Source: Dokdonella sp. (GTDB lineage Bacteria > Pseudomonadota > Gammaproteobacteria > Xanthomonadales > Rhodanobacteraceae). Taken from it: DNA of 64,000 nucleotides. The notes below the pieces were generated by a model. The model saw nothing but the letters and a program-made list of their open reading frames with translations, had not been told where the DNA came from and did no database searches. The stretch spans positions 496,001-560,000 of the forward strand of contig NZ_JAGIAG010000001.1 of the NCBI RefSeq assembly GCF_017744955.1, in the 5' to 3' direction. The position numbers and the translations under genes were made by a program. This document shows positions 10,393 through 19,960 of the stretch, in pieces (within the stretch, counting starts at the first letter, position 1; each line of letters starts with the position of its first letter).

Positions 10393-13134
10393 TCACTTCA
10401 TTCCGAGCTGCGCGGCCGTGCGCTCCGCGCCGGCACGGCCGACCTGGTTCGGCAGGAACGCCTCGCGCAACGGCGGCAAGGCTTGCGCCAGCAGGGCGCG
10501 CGCCTCGGCGGTGCGGCCCTGGCGCCGCCACAGCTCGGCCCGCTCGCTGCGCACGGTGGCCAGATCGCCGGGCGGTATCTGAATCGCTTCGAGCACCCGC
10601 AACGCCTCGGCGAACTCACGGTCGGCGGTCGCGTAGTCGTCGCGCAGCATGGCGAACACCGCTCGCGAGCGCCGCGCGTAGGCGAAGATCGGATGATCGG
10701 GAGGCGCCAGCGCCGTCCAGCGACGCATCGCTTCGTCGAGCACGGCGGTGCCCGCTTCGGCGCGCCGCGCCAGGCGCTCGGCGCTGGCGAGCTGCCACAG
10801 CACGGACGCGTATTCGATCGAATTCTCGCCGTCGATGCGCTTGGCACGCTCGAGCAGATCCTCGAACTCCGACCTCGCGCGCGCGTAGTCGCCGGAAAGC
10901 GCCAGCGTGCGTGCCTGGTTGCGGCGCAGCTGCCGGCGCAACTGGTGATCGGCGCCGACGTTCGCGCGATCGAGCGCCGCGGCGGACTGGCGATCGAAGT
11001 CGAGCGCCGCGGGGTAGTCGCCGGCCGCGTCGAGCAGGTCGGCGCGATAGGCGAGCAGGGACGCCATCTCCACGTCGCCGAGCTTGGCGCCGCCGATCGC
11101 GACTTCCCATCGTTGCAGCAGTTCGGCCGCCTCGCGATTGCGGCCGAGCTGGGTGAGCACGTCGGCGAGCGTCGTGATCAGCGAGGCCATGTCCGAGCCG
11201 CCGGAGCCGATGACTTTCTCCTGCAAGGCAATCGCCTCGCGGATGGGCGCCTCGGCCTCGGCCCAGCGGCCGCAGGTCTTCATCGCGAAGGCCTGCGCGC
11301 GCAGCAGTTCGCGCCGCTCCGGCGCGTCGGCCGGGCGCACGGCGGCGACGCGGCGCAGGCCCCGTTCGGCGATGCGGGCGGCTTCGTCGCAGTCGCTGTT
11401 GGTCGCCAGCAGGCCGGCGAGCGAGCCGGTCAGTTCGACTTCCAGGTCGAGCGGCGGCGCTTGCTGCTCGGACAAGGCGATGGCCTGGCGCAGCAGGTCG
11501 ATCGCCTGCGTGGCCTCGCCGCTGCGATTTCGCGCGAGCGCCAGCGACAGCAGGCTGCGCATGCGCTCGATCACGTCGTCCGGCGCATAGCGCTTGCGCA
11601 AGGCGTCGGCCGTGTTCGCCGCGGCGAGCGCGTCGGCGCCGTCGTCGGCCGAGGTCAGCTCGTTGCCGAGGAGGTCGTAGTCGGCGGCCAGGCGCAAGGC
11701 CTCGCCGCGCTCCTGCGCCTGGGCGCCGGCGAGGCCGGCGCGCATCAGTTCGACCGCGATGGTCTTTTCGCCGAGGCCGCCGTAGAGGCGCGCCAGCAGG
11801 CGCTGCATCGTCTGCTTCACCTGCGCATCCGCCTGTTCGGCGTCGAGCGCGCGGCGCGCCGCGTCGAGCAGGTCGCGCACGCTGACCTGCCGGCTCAGCG
11901 CGTTCTCCGGCGCGGCGGCCTTGAACGCGTCGGTCAGGAACGCCAGCGCGGCGCGCGCGCTGGCGGCGTCGCGTTGCGAGGCATCGCGCGCCTGCTGCGC
12001 GACCGCCTCGGCGGCCAGCGCGCGGTCGCGCTCGCGATCGAGGCGCCAGACGAACAACCCCAGCGCGAGCGCCGCGAGCAGGCTGGCGGCGACGCCGACG
12101 CGATGGCGGCCGACGAACTTGCGCAGCCGGTAGGCGCCGGTCATCGGCGCCGCGCGCACCGGGCGGCCATCGCGGTAGCGGTCGAGGTCGTCGCGGAATT
12201 CGCCGGCGCTGGCGTAGCGCCGTGCGGGATCCTCGTCGGTGGCCTTGGCGAGGATGCCGGCGAGTTCGGCGTCGAGCGGCAGCGGTGCCGGCGCGCGCTC
12301 GCGGTCGGCGCGGCCGCCGACGAGTTCGCCGAGCAGCACGCCGAGGCTGTAGAGGTCGCTGGCGGTGGTGACCGTGCGGCCCTCGCGCTGCTCGGGGCTG
12401 GCGTAGCCGGCGCTGAACACGCGCGTGGAGGTTTCGCGCGCGGCGCCGGCGTCGAGGTCGACCAGGCGCGCGATGCCGAAGTCGAGCAGCTTGATCTCGC
12501 CGGCGGCGTTGACCAGCACGTTGGCCGGCTTCAGGTCGCGATGCACGACCAGGCGCTGATGCGCGTGGCCGACCGCGTCGAGCATCGCGTCGAACAGCGC
12601 CAGCCGCTCGCGCAGGCGCGGCGCATGCTGCGCGGCGTAGGCGAGCAGGTCGACGCCGTCGACGTATTCGAGCGCGAGCCAGGGTTGTCCGTCGGCGGTC
12701 TCGCCGCCGTCGAGCAGGCGCGCGATGTGCGGGTGGTCGAGGCCGGCCAGGATCTGCCGTTCCTGGCGCAGGCGGCGCAGGCCGTCGGCCGTCGGGAAAC
12801 CGCGCAGCAGCTTGATCGCGACGCGTTGCGCGAAGCCGCCGTCGACGCGTTCGGCGAGGAACACCGTGCCCATGCCGCCGGCGCCGAGTTCGCGGATCAG
12901 CCGGTACGGTCCGAGGCGATCGCCGCGCGGCTGCGCCAGCCGCGCCGCGCCGGCGCCGAGCGCGCGCGCGAGCGGATCGTCGGCGTCGGTATCGGCGTCG
13001 AGCAGGCGGCGCAGCGTCGCGCGTGCCTCGTCATCCAGGGGCAACGCGGCGAGCGCGGTTTCGCGTTCGGCGGGCGGCAGCGCGCGCAGACGCTCGAAGT
13101 CGTCTGCGTAGCGGTCGAGCGAGGGCGTGTTCAC
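10393..13134 (-). CDS. Transmembrane Ser/Thr protein kinase with TPR-like C-terminus
   Basis: A 913-residue kinase. Its GTG start overlaps the stop of the sigma gene (GTGA at 13131-13134), so the pair is translationally coupled. The kinase domain covers about 77-325 with GAGGMGTV, catalytic Lys about 108, HRDLKPAN from 198 and DFG 218-220. The transmembrane helix is at about 346-363. The C-terminal ~550 residues are helical repeats (TPR-like, for example AEAPIREAIALQEKV). In characterised ECF43-type systems a kinase of this kind phosphorylates its cognate sigma factor; the same is inferred here. It is a paralogue of the following kinase, but the C-terminal regions differ. Confidence 0.88.
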   Translation of the reverse strand: MNTPSLDRYADDFERLRALPPAERETALAALPLDDEARATLRRLLDADTDADDPLARALGAGAARLAQPRGDRLGPYRLIRELGAGGMGTVFLAERVDGGFAQRVAIKLLRGFPTADGLRRLRQERQILAGLDHPHIARLLDGGETADGQPWLALEYVDGVDLLAYAAQHAPRLRERLALFDAMLDAVGHAHQRLVVHRDLKPANVLVNAAGEIKLLDFGIARLVDLDAGAARETSTRVFSAGYASPEQREGRTVTTASDLYSLGVLLGELVGGRADRERAPAPLPLDAELAGILAKATDEDPARRYASAGEFRDDLDRYRDGRPVRAAPMTGAYRLRKFVGRHRVGVAASLLAALALGLFVWRLDRERDRALAAEAVAQQARDASQRDAASARAALAFLTDAFKAAAPENALSRQVSVRDLLDAARRALDAEQADAQVKQTMQRLLARLYGGLGEKTIAVELMRAGLAGAQAQERGEALRLAADYDLLGNELTSADDGADALAAANTADALRKRYAPDDVIERMRSLLSLALARNRSGEATQAIDLLRQAIALSEQQAPPLDLEVELTGSLAGLLATNSDCDEAARIAERGLRRVAAVRPADAPERRELLRAQAFAMKTCGRWAEAEAPIREAIALQEKVIGSGGSDMASLITTLADVLTQLGRNREAAELLQRWEVAIGGAKLGDVEMASLLAYRADLLDAAGDYPAALDFDRQSAAALDRANVGADHQLRRQLRRNQARTLALSGDYARARSEFEDLLERAKRIDGENSIEYASVLWQLASAERLARRAEAGTAVLDEAMRRWTALAPPDHPIFAYARRSRAVFAMLRDDYATADREFAEALRVLEAIQIPPGDLATVRSERAELWRRQGRTAEARALLAQALPPLREAFLPNQVGRAGAERTAAQLGMK

Positions 13135-13697
13135 GCGCTCAGCGCCGTCTTCAACCAGGCGCGGGCGAGGCGCAGGTCGCGATCGACCGTGCCTTCCGAG
13201 ACGTCGAGCGCGGCCGCGACCTCGGGCCGGCTCAGGCCGCCGAAGTAGACCAGTTCGACCGTCTGCGCGCGGCGCTCGTCGTTGGCAGCGAGGTCGCGCA
13301 GCGCTTCGTCGATGCGCAGCAGCTGCGCATCGCTCTCCGGCGTCGCCAGCCCCATCGCCTCGTCGAGTTCGACGCGCTGCACGTCGCCGCCGCGCTTGTC
13401 GGCCAGCCGCCGGCGCGCGGCGTCCACCAGCACCTGCCGCGTCGCCTGCGCGGCGACGTGGAAGAAATGGCGGCGGTCGGCCCAGTCCAGCTCGCTGCCG
13501 AGCAGGCGCAGCAGCGCTTCGTGGGCGAGATCGGTCGCGCTCAAGGTGGCGCCCGGCATGTTGCGCAGCGACTGCGCGGCGATCGCGCGCACGTTGGCGT
13601 AGACGCGCTGCATCAGCGCCTCGCGTGCGTCGGCGTCGCCGCCGCGCCAGGCGACCAGCAGACGGGTGATCTCGTGGTCGGCGCGCGGTTCGCTCAC
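13131..13697 (-). CDS. ECF-type RNA polymerase sigma factor (TIGR02999-like)
   Basis: A 188-residue sigma-70 family protein starting at GTG (complement 13695-13697). Region 2 is visible as LLVAWRGGDADAREAL...VYANVRAIA, with TDLAHEALLRLL and FFHVAAQATRQVLVDAARRR. Region 4 has the helix-turn-helix LSRPEVAAALDVSEGTVDRDLRLARAWL. No anti-sigma gene is adjacent; instead a transmembrane kinase is coupled directly downstream, the usual arrangement for kinase-controlled ECF sigma factors. TACAAT lies only 8 nt before the GTG, so a leaderless transcript is possible. It is more diverged than the three sigma factors of the LRR modules. Confidence 0.88.
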   Translation of the reverse strand: MSEPRADHEITRLLVAWRGGDADAREALMQRVYANVRAIAAQSLRNMPGATLSATDLAHEALLRLLGSELDWADRRHFFHVAAQATRQVLVDAARRRLADKRGGDVQRVELDEAMGLATPESDAQLLRIDEALRDLAANDERRAQTVELVYFGGLSRPEVAAALDVSEGTVDRDLRLARAWLKTALSA

Positions 13698-13741
13698 GGC
13701 GGGGATTGTACGGTCGTCGGGGTACGGTTTTCCGTCGTTTC

Positions 13742-14755
13742 TCAGGCCGCCGCGCAGCTCGGCGCGGGGTCCAGGATGTCGGCGTGCACGGTGCCCGATT
13801 CGACCTCGACCGGCAGCGCGTGGATGCCGAGGCGGTCGAACAGCGCGAGGTCGCGCTCGGTGTCCGGGTTGCCGGTGGTCAGCAGCTTCTCACCGTAGAA
13901 AATGGAGTTGGCGCCGGCGAAGAAGCACAGCGCCTGCAATTCGTCGCTCATCTCGGCGCGGCCGGCCGACAGGCGCACCATCGACGCCGGCATCAGGACC
14001 CGCGCGACGGCGATCGTGCGCACGAACTCGAACGGATCGAGTTCCTTCGTGCCGGCCAGCGGCGTGCCCTTGACCTGCACCAGGCGGTTGATCGGCACCG
14101 AGTCCGGATGCGCCGGCAGGGTCGCCAGCGTGTGCAGCAGGCCGGCGCGCTCGGCGCGCGTCTCGCCCATGCCGACGATGCCGCCGCAGCAGGTCTTCAG
14201 GCCCGCGTCGCGCACGTGGCCGAGGGTGTCGAGGCGGTCCTGGTACTCGCGCGTGTGGATGATCTCGCCGTAGAACTCCGGCGCGGTGTCGAGGTTGTGG
14301 TTGTAGTAGTCCAGGCCCGCGTCCTTCAGCGCGTGCGCCTGCGTGTCGGTGAGCATGCCGAGCGTGGCGCAGGTCTCCATGCCGAGCGCCTTCACCGCGC
14401 CGATCATGGCGGCGACCTTCGGCACGTCGCGATCCTTCGGCGAGCGCCAGGCCGCGCCCATGCAGAAGCGCGTCGCGCCCGCGGCCTTGGCCTGCTTCGC
14501 CTTGGCCAGCACGGCGTCCAGGCTCATCAGCTTCTCGGCGTCGACGCCGGTCGCGTAGCGCGCCGCCTGCGGGCAGTAGGCGCAATCCTCGGGGCAGCCG
14601 CCGGTCTTGATCGACAGCAGGGTCGACACCTGCACCGCGTTCGGATCGTGGTGCTCGCGATGCACCGCGTGCGCCTGGCTGAGCAGGTCGGCGAACGGCA
14701 GGTCGAGCAGGGCGCGGACTTCCTCGCGCGTCCAGTCGTGGCGGATGGCGGTCAT
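13742..14755 (-). CDS. bioB: Biotin synthase BioB
   Basis: Radical-SAM enzyme of 337 residues that inserts sulfur into dethiobiotin. The [4Fe-4S] motif CPEDCAYC gives Cys 54, 58 and 61. The [2Fe-2S] ligands are Cys about 98 (RFCMG), about 129 (METCATLG) and about 189 ([10 protein letters not shown]), with Arg in MVRLSAGR. Downstream are [13 protein letters not shown] and [12 protein letters not shown], both family hallmarks. It is divergent from comF with 85 bp between the starts. The other bio genes lie about 6 kb further on, beyond the sigma/kinase cassette. Confidence 0.96.
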   Translation of the reverse strand: MTAIRHDWTREEVRALLDLPFADLLSQAHAVHREHHDPNAVQVSTLLSIKTGGCPEDCAYCPQAARYATGVDAEKLMSLDAVLAKAKQAKAAGATRFCMGAAWRSPKDRDVPKVAAMIGAVKALGMETCATLGMLTDTQAHALKDAGLDYYNHNLDTAPEFYGEIIHTREYQDRLDTLGHVRDAGLKTCCGGIVGMGETRAERAGLLHTLATLPAHPDSVPINRLVQVKGTPLAGTKELDPFEFVRTIAVARVLMPASMVRLSAGRAEMSDELQALCFFAGANSIFYGEKLLTTGNPDTERDLALFDRLGIHALPVEVESGTVHADILDPAPSCAAA

Positions 14756-14840
14756 GCGGCTTTCCGATTCGGTAGAGTGGGGCGCAGCGGGCGCTGTCGC
14801 ACGGCTCGCGAGTCTCGGCGGCCACAGGAGGGCTGTCAAC

Positions 14841-15629
14841 TTGAAAGAAGGAACTGCGGTTGACGGCCTCGCCGCGCGCGCCCTGCGCCTCGTGCTGCCG
14901 CCGCGCTGCCTGCTCTGCGGCGCGGTGGGCGCCGACGGGCGCGACCTGTGCGCGGGCTGCGCCGGTGATTTCGCGCTCAATGCGGTCTGCTGCCCGCGCT
15001 GCGCCTTGCCGTTGCAGGCGCCCGCGCCGTTGTGCGGCGAATGCCTGAAGCAGGAGCCGCCGTTCGCGAGCGCCTGGACGCCGTTCCGCTACGAGCATCC
15101 GCTGGACCTGCTCGAGGCGCGGTTCAAGTTCCGCGCCGATCTTGCCGCTGGGCGGGTGTTGTCGGCGTTGATGATCAAGCGCGCGGCCGCCGACGCGCCG
15201 ATGCTGCCGGAGTTGCTGATTCCGGTGCCGCTGCACACTGCGCGGTTGCGCGAGCGCGGTTACAACCAGGCGCTGGAACTCGCCGAGCCGCTGGCGCGGG
15301 CGTTGGCGATTTCGTTGCGTGCGGATTGGCTGTTACGCACGCGTGCCACGCCGCCGCAGACCGGGCTCGATGCGAAGACGCGGCGGCGCAATCTGCGAGG
15401 GGCCTTCGCGGTTGCCGCGGGTGCGACGTTGCCGGAGCACGTGGCGCTGGTCGACGACGTCATGACGACCGGCGCGACTTTGCGGGAATGCGCGCGCGTG
15501 CTGCGTGCAGCCGGTGTCGCGCGCGTCGACGTATGGGCGTTGGCGAGAGCACCAGGCCGCTCGGCCGTCCCTTCTCCCGCGAGCGGGAGAAGGGGGCCCG
15601 AAGGGCCGGATGAGGGGACCCCGGAGTGA
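14841..15629 (+). CDS. comF: ComF-family phosphoribosyltransferase-like protein
   Basis: A 262-residue ComF/GntX homologue. The start is a TTG at 14841, chosen because AGGAGG sits 9 nt upstream at 14826-14831 and the family begins here. An N-terminal zinc-ribbon-like cysteine set ([31 protein letters not shown]) is followed by the phosphoribosyltransferase fold with [17 protein letters not shown] and the PRPP loop [14 protein letters not shown]. ComF proteins help process DNA taken up during natural transformation. The last ~20 residues ([17 protein letters not shown]...) are encoded by a palindromic repeat, a tail not found in the family core. Confidence 0.9.
   Translation: MKEGTAVDGLAARALRLVLPPRCLLCGAVGADGRDLCAGCAGDFALNAVCCPRCALPLQAPAPLCGECLKQEPPFASAWTPFRYEHPLDLLEARFKFRADLAAGRVLSALMIKRAAADAPMLPELLIPVPLHTARLRERGYNQALELAEPLARALAISLRADWLLRTRATPPQTGLDAKTRRRNLRGAFAVAAGATLPEHVALVDDVMTTGATLRECARVLRAAGVARVDVWALARAPGRSAVPSPASGRRGPEGPDEGTPE
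15569..15617 (+). repeat. Palindromic repeat (second family) overlapping the comF 3' end
   Basis: A perfect 12-bp stem, CCCTTCTCCCGC / GCGGGAGAAGGG (15569-15594), is followed by GGCCCGAAGGGCCGGATGAGG. This type of element is common between genes of xanthomonads. It is translated as the ComF C-terminus and may form a transcript-end hairpin. Confidence 0.8.
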
Positions 15630-15940
15630 AACCCCTCACTCCGAGCGCTCTCCTCCGGAGTGATGAAAACGCCGGGCGGCGTAGAGCCACCCGGCGCTGC
15701 GCTTCAACGTTGCGCGCCGCTTTGGCGCTCCATGCGCTGCAGCCGACGTCGCAGGAGTTCTTCGCAGAGCGCGGCGATTATCTAATTGGTCGGCCCCGCC
15801 GTCAGCGGAACGACCACTCGCGCGGCATCGAGTGCCCCGCTGTCCTCTGCTCACGAACATCGCCTGGGGCGACAATTGACCGGTGCTGGCCGCGCGCTCT
15901 GCTAGCCGCTTGCCGTCGCCACTTACGGGAGACAACCTGC
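15630..15940. other. Intergenic region before the NACHT gene
   Basis: 311 bp between comF and the NACHT gene. It opens with a short inverted motif, CACTCCGAGCGCTCTCCTCCGGAGTG (15647-15672), and contains the left boundary of the presumed acquired defence gene. The promoter of that gene must lie here, but I could not assign it. No coding signal is seen. Confidence 0.45.
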
Positions 15941-18900
15941 GTGGGTTCCGAGAAGAAGTCGTCGGGCGGCAGTGCCGCCGCCGGCGGGATGAATTTCCAG
16001 GCGGCGGTGACTGCCATTGCCATGGTGGACGCCATTGCTGGGCGGCGGCTGCGATGGTTGGATGCCGCTCAAGCCGACGTGCCGGCCATCGTGCTGTCGG
16101 AAACCGGCGGCGCAGGCGATGACATCGCTCTGCTCCTAACCAACGGCAAGAAAGTCGAGGTACAGGCCAAGAAGGGGCTCACGCGGGGTGACCGCCTTTG
16201 GGACAGCGTGATGAAGCTCGCCCGAGGGCTCGCCAACGACGCACAGTTGTCGGGTGTACTGGTCGTTTGCCCAAGAAGCAGCACCACGATTCGTGACAAC
16301 CTGAGCGGCGACCTTCAACGGATGAGTGATGGGCGGTTCGAAGACCTCAGCGAAATCACCCTTGAGTTCCAGGAACGATTGAAGAATGCCGGCATTGAGG
16401 TCGCCGATATTGCGCCGCGGCTGCGTGTCCTGACCCTGCACTGCTTGGACGCCGACGGTGCGTCCGTCAAGGCGGCGATAGCAAGCCTTTCCACACTTTC
16501 GTCCAACGCAGACCTGGCGTGGTCGGTGCTCTACAACGAAGGCCACGCCCTTATCGAACGCAAAGGGGCTCGCGCTGCCGACCAACTCATGGACATCCTT
16601 CGCGCCGCTGGCGTGGCGCCACTGGAGTCTAGCGAGGCGCCCGGTGTCGTGCTGTCAGAGTTCCGTCGATGGACCCTCGAAAAAGACCGCACCATCCGTG
16701 TTCCGGGCCATTCCCAACCCTTGGAGGTGAACCAGGCGTGGATAGAGCTCAACGCGTTGGTGGTCGAACCGTCAAGCCTGCCGACAGAGGCCTCCGAAGC
16801 GCTGGCGAAATACCATGCTGCCACCGAGCGGTCTCGGGATCAGGGAGACACCGTTTGCGCCCGCTCATTGTCGCGCTTCGTGCACCCGTGCGTCGTGCTT
16901 GGTGGACCGGGAATGGGCAAGAGCACCTTGCTCCGCAAGCTCGCTTTCGACCATGCGCTCGAAGGTGCATTAGTGCTGCGCTTTCCGGCGAGAGCGATAG
17001 CCAATCGCATGCACGACAAAGGCACGCCTTTTGTGGAGGCCATGCTGGACTGGGTATCCAGCGGCTTCCCTCGAACCCTGACCATGGAGCATTTGCGCGC
17101 AGCTGGGCGCTGCCTGATTTTGTGCGACGGCCTCGATGAAGCGGGTTCGCGCCAGCTCCTGGTGGCCGAAGGTCTTCTTGCCTTGCAGGCCGGCTTGCCG
17201 AGTGCCGTGATCGTCGCCACCAGCCGGCCCGTGGGCTACGACCCGGCACCGCTGGCGGCGTGGCGACACTACCAGCTCCTGTCCATTCTCTCGACCGACA
17301 TTCAGCCATTGATCCTGCACCATATCCGGCTGCTGTCGCTGCCAGACCAACAGACGACCGTGGGCGCATTCGCCCGCGAGCAGCTCAGTGGGAACGAGGG
17401 CGCGCGCATTGCCGCACGCAGCCCCCTTATCCTGCATTTGGTTGCCGCGATGCTCGCTGAAGGCTTGCCGCTGGCACGGTCGAAAACCAAGCTCTACGCT
17501 AGTCTTGTCGAGAGATTGAGTCGCAGCACCTCCCGCAGCGGCGACGGACCTGCGGTCGACATGCCAACCCTCTTGGCTTTCCTGCGCCTCGCGGCTTGGG
17601 AGCTGACGTCCCGGCCATCGTCGACCAAAGAGGCATTGCTGAGCGCCTGTGGAAGCGTGCTGGCGCACGAGTTAGGCGAAAGCCTACTGGCCGCCCGCAG
17701 GCTCGTTGAGAAATGCTGGGAGCATTGGGAACGCGTGGGCGTCGTGGAGACCTTGTTGTTCCGCGGCGACGAGTTCCCGACCTTCATCCATAAGACCTTT
17801 GCAGAGTATGGGGCCGCCTTGCAGTTGACCGCGCTGCCCCTCGACCAATCTGAGGCGCACATCCGGGCGCACCTCGCCCATCCCGATTGGCGGGAGGTGC
17901 TGGGCTTTGCTGCATCGATGGGCTGCCTCGACACGCTCGTACGCGAGTTGTTGACCCAACCCGGACAGGATGTGCTCCGTTCGCTCGCCCTGGCAGCCAA
18001 CAGCGATGCGGATTTGAGCTCGGCGTTGCAGCTCAAACTCTGCGAAGTCGCTGGGTGCGTTATCGCCGGCCCCATCGCGCGCGAAGCGGTGATGGCTGCA
18101 GAAGCCTTCGTCGAATTCGGCCTGCGCTACCCCGAAGCAGCAGCAAACACCGGGGCATCGCTGCTTTCATCCAGGCAGCCGTGGACGCGGCTGGCAGGGC
18201 TGGCGCTTTCCACGCTCATGCCCGCTGCGGCGGCGGGGCTCCCGGCCGGAGTCGACCTTCTGACTGAAGTCACCGAACAACGCTCGGGCGTGTTCTCGCG
18301 GGTGCAGGTAGGCGACTCGGGGCTCGATATTGCTGCCTTCCCGGGGCGGCAGGTCGACATGGTCAGCATGCATGCGGTTCGCAGGGCACTCGACGAGCAT
18401 TCTGCCGACCTGCCGGCGCTGGTGGCCTTCATCTCGGACGGCAACTACGCGGGGACAACGAATGGGATGATGGAGCTCGCCAGGTTGCTTCAACCGAGCC
18501 ATCCGGAACTCGCGCGACAGATCGTAGAGCGGCAATGGGGACATCTATCGTTTGACTTGGACGACTTGCCCGACCACTGCGCCAGCTTGTTTGCCGCACT
18601 CAAACCCTTGCTTCCTAAGGCGCCGTCGGCCAAACCGCGCGATGCGACCGCATGGCAATTGAGCGGTGTGTTGTCCGCCGTCGATTTCAACTCCCGGCCT
18701 GCTTCGGAGCGCTGGCCGTCATGGTTGTCGACCAGCGACGAACGCGTGGAGGAGACCCTACGTGGCCTGCTCGAAGCCACAAGCGTCAATGTTGCCGAGC
18801 TGGCCCAGGAGATTGCGGATATTGAGCTTGCGGCCCAGCAGCACGGCAAGCGAGCAAGCTCCATGACCTACGACTTCACCGAGGCCGTGGATATTCGCCC

Positions 18901-19840
18901 GAACTGGGCAGCTGGTACGCGCGAACTCGACGTGCTTGAGCGTGCGGTGTACATCCCCATGCCATGGCTGTCTCTGACGGCTGCTCGACTAGTGCATGCA
19001 CGCATCGCCCGAGACGACAACGACGTCCGGCATTGGGTCAAGCGGGCGGTGGCGCACGGGAAAGGGGCGAGCCTTCGCGTCGTGGCCGCCATGACGAAGC
19101 TTTTGCCCGCGGACCAACAATTGGGGATGGTGCTGGCGAGGGTGCAGCAGGGGGTGACGCCCGACTTGTACCATCTCGTCGATGCCCTCAGCTCCGCCGA
19201 CTTGTCCTCTTCGCCGGACATACTGTCGGCGACGAAAGAGGTTCTGATGAGTCGGCACGGTCAACTAGCCGAGCGCTGGTCGAATTGGCTGAGTCAATCC
19301 GGAGTGAATGGCACGATTGATTATTCATTGCTCGACGATGCGTTCGAGCATTGGAAATCTGTCGAGGATCCGTATCCCGAGGGCGGTGGCGTGATTCCTG
19401 ACAGCCCTCGGAAGCACTTACTGAAAATGATGGTGACGAAGGCGGATTTCGAACGCGCTCGGCTGCTCGATCTGGTGTGCGACCCGCGCGGCGATGTTGT
19501 GGAAGTCGCGCTCGGCGAGCTATTGAAGGACTTGGCTACTGGCCAATACGTCGATGCGTTCTTGCACGGAGTGGCCAACGGGACCCACAAGGCATCCTGG
19601 CTCAGACGTGCGTTGAAAGCAGGTATGAAACTTACCGCCGATCAAACGGCAACGGTACGTCGAATGTTATTCGCCGAGAATCGCCGCTTACGCATGGCGG
19701 CATTGGAAATCCTAAGCCTCGATGCGCGACCCGTGGGACAGGATCCGGACTTGGCCCGCCTGATCAAGGATGAAGACCCAGAAATTCGTGAGCTCGCTCG
19801 GCGTATGTCCGATAACAACACGACCAATGAGGGAGAGTAA
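15941..19840 (+). CDS. NACHT NTPase with N-terminal Cap4/Mrr-like nuclease domain (defence candidate)
   Basis: A 1299-residue STAND ATPase, probably an NLR-like anti-phage protein. The start GTG at 15941 follows ACGGGAGAC. Residues 10-90 resemble the dsDNA endonuclease domain found in Cap4 (DUF4297): GGSAAAGGMNFQAAV, then SETGGAGDDIALLL and VEVQAKKG, giving a D61...Q75-x-K77 core. The NACHT module has Walker A GGPGMGKST at 321-329 and Walker B LILCDGLDEA at 392-401. The C-terminal ~750 residues are helical repeats that would act as the sensor. In the family, ligand binding triggers oligomerisation and DNA degradation. Base composition is less GC-biased than in the neighbours and a degraded antitoxin lies directly downstream, both pointing to horizontal acquisition. 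Confidence 0.8.
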   Translation: MGSEKKSSGGSAAAGGMNFQAAVTAIAMVDAIAGRRLRWLDAAQADVPAIVLSETGGAGDDIALLLTNGKKVEVQAKKGLTRGDRLWDSVMKLARGLANDAQLSGVLVVCPRSSTTIRDNLSGDLQRMSDGRFEDLSEITLEFQERLKNAGIEVADIAPRLRVLTLHCLDADGASVKAAIASLSTLSSNADLAWSVLYNEGHALIERKGARAADQLMDILRAAGVAPLESSEAPGVVLSEFRRWTLEKDRTIRVPGHSQPLEVNQAWIELNALVVEPSSLPTEASEALAKYHAATERSRDQGDTVCARSLSRFVHPCVVLGGPGMGKSTLLRKLAFDHALEGALVLRFPARAIANRMHDKGTPFVEAMLDWVSSGFPRTLTMEHLRAAGRCLILCDGLDEAGSRQLLVAEGLLALQAGLPSAVIVATSRPVGYDPAPLAAWRHYQLLSILSTDIQPLILHHIRLLSLPDQQTTVGAFAREQLSGNEGARIAARSPLILHLVAAMLAEGLPLARSKTKLYASLVERLSRSTSRSGDGPAVDMPTLLAFLRLAAWELTSRPSSTKEALLSACGSVLAHELGESLLAARRLVEKCWEHWERVGVVETLLFRGDEFPTFIHKTFAEYGAALQLTALPLDQSEAHIRAHLAHPDWREVLGFAASMGCLDTLVRELLTQPGQDVLRSLALAANSDADLSSALQLKLCEVAGCVIAGPIAREAVMAAEAFVEFGLRYPEAAANTGASLLSSRQPWTRLAGLALSTLMPAAAAGLPAGVDLLTEVTEQRSGVFSRVQVGDSGLDIAAFPGRQVDMVSMHAVRRALDEHSADLPALVAFISDGNYAGTTNGMMELARLLQPSHPELARQIVERQWGHLSFDLDDLPDHCASLFAALKPLLPKAPSAKPRDATAWQLSGVLSAVDFNSRPASERWPSWLSTSDERVEETLRGLLEATSVNVAELAQEIADIELAAQQHGKRASSMTYDFTEAVDIRPNWAAGTRELDVLERAVYIPMPWLSLTAARLVHARIARDDNDVRHWVKRAVAHGKGASLRVVAAMTKLLPADQQLGMVLARVQQGVTPDLYHLVDALSSADLSSSPDILSATKEVLMSRHGQLAERWSNWLSQSGVNGTIDYSLLDDAFEHWKSVEDPYPEGGGVIPDSPRKHLLKMMVTKADFERARLLDLVCDPRGDVVEVALGELLKDLATGQYVDAFLHGVANGTHKASWLRRALKAGMKLTADQTATVRRMLFAENRRLRMAALEILSLDARPVGQDPDLARLIKDEDPEIRELARRMSDNNTTNEGE

Positions 19841-19844
19841 TAAG

Positions 19845-19960
19845 CCATCTTCCCGCGCCGGCGAAGCCGTGCTTTCGAAACGCCGCACGATCACCAAGGG
19901 TAGGCTTTCGGCAATGGCTTCGACGAGGCCACCATCGGCGATATGGGGAACGGAGCGCAC
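19845..19960 (-). pseudogene. Remnant of a ParS-like antitoxin gene
   Basis: Read leftward from the GTG at 19958-19960, the frame gives VRSVPHIADGGLVEAIAES followed by LPLVIVRRFES. This matches the N-terminus of the intact antitoxin at 47849 (MSSVPHIAE...DLVEAIAEGLP..TVRRLE) with an in-frame loss of about 11 codons. Similarity also covers the upstream ribosome-binding region (antisense ctcctgc), and it ends close to the NACHT stop at 19840. The rest of the antitoxin and its RES toxin are gone. Confidence 0.75.

Noticed and set aside
10483..13248. 921-codon plus-strand frame
   Set aside because: Antisense shadow of the second kinase; composition typical of the reverse frame of GC-rich genes.
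13705..13710. TACAAT as a promoter for the sigma gene at 13697
   Set aside because: Only 8 nt before the start and without a -35; kept as a remark on a possible leaderless transcript, not as a feature.
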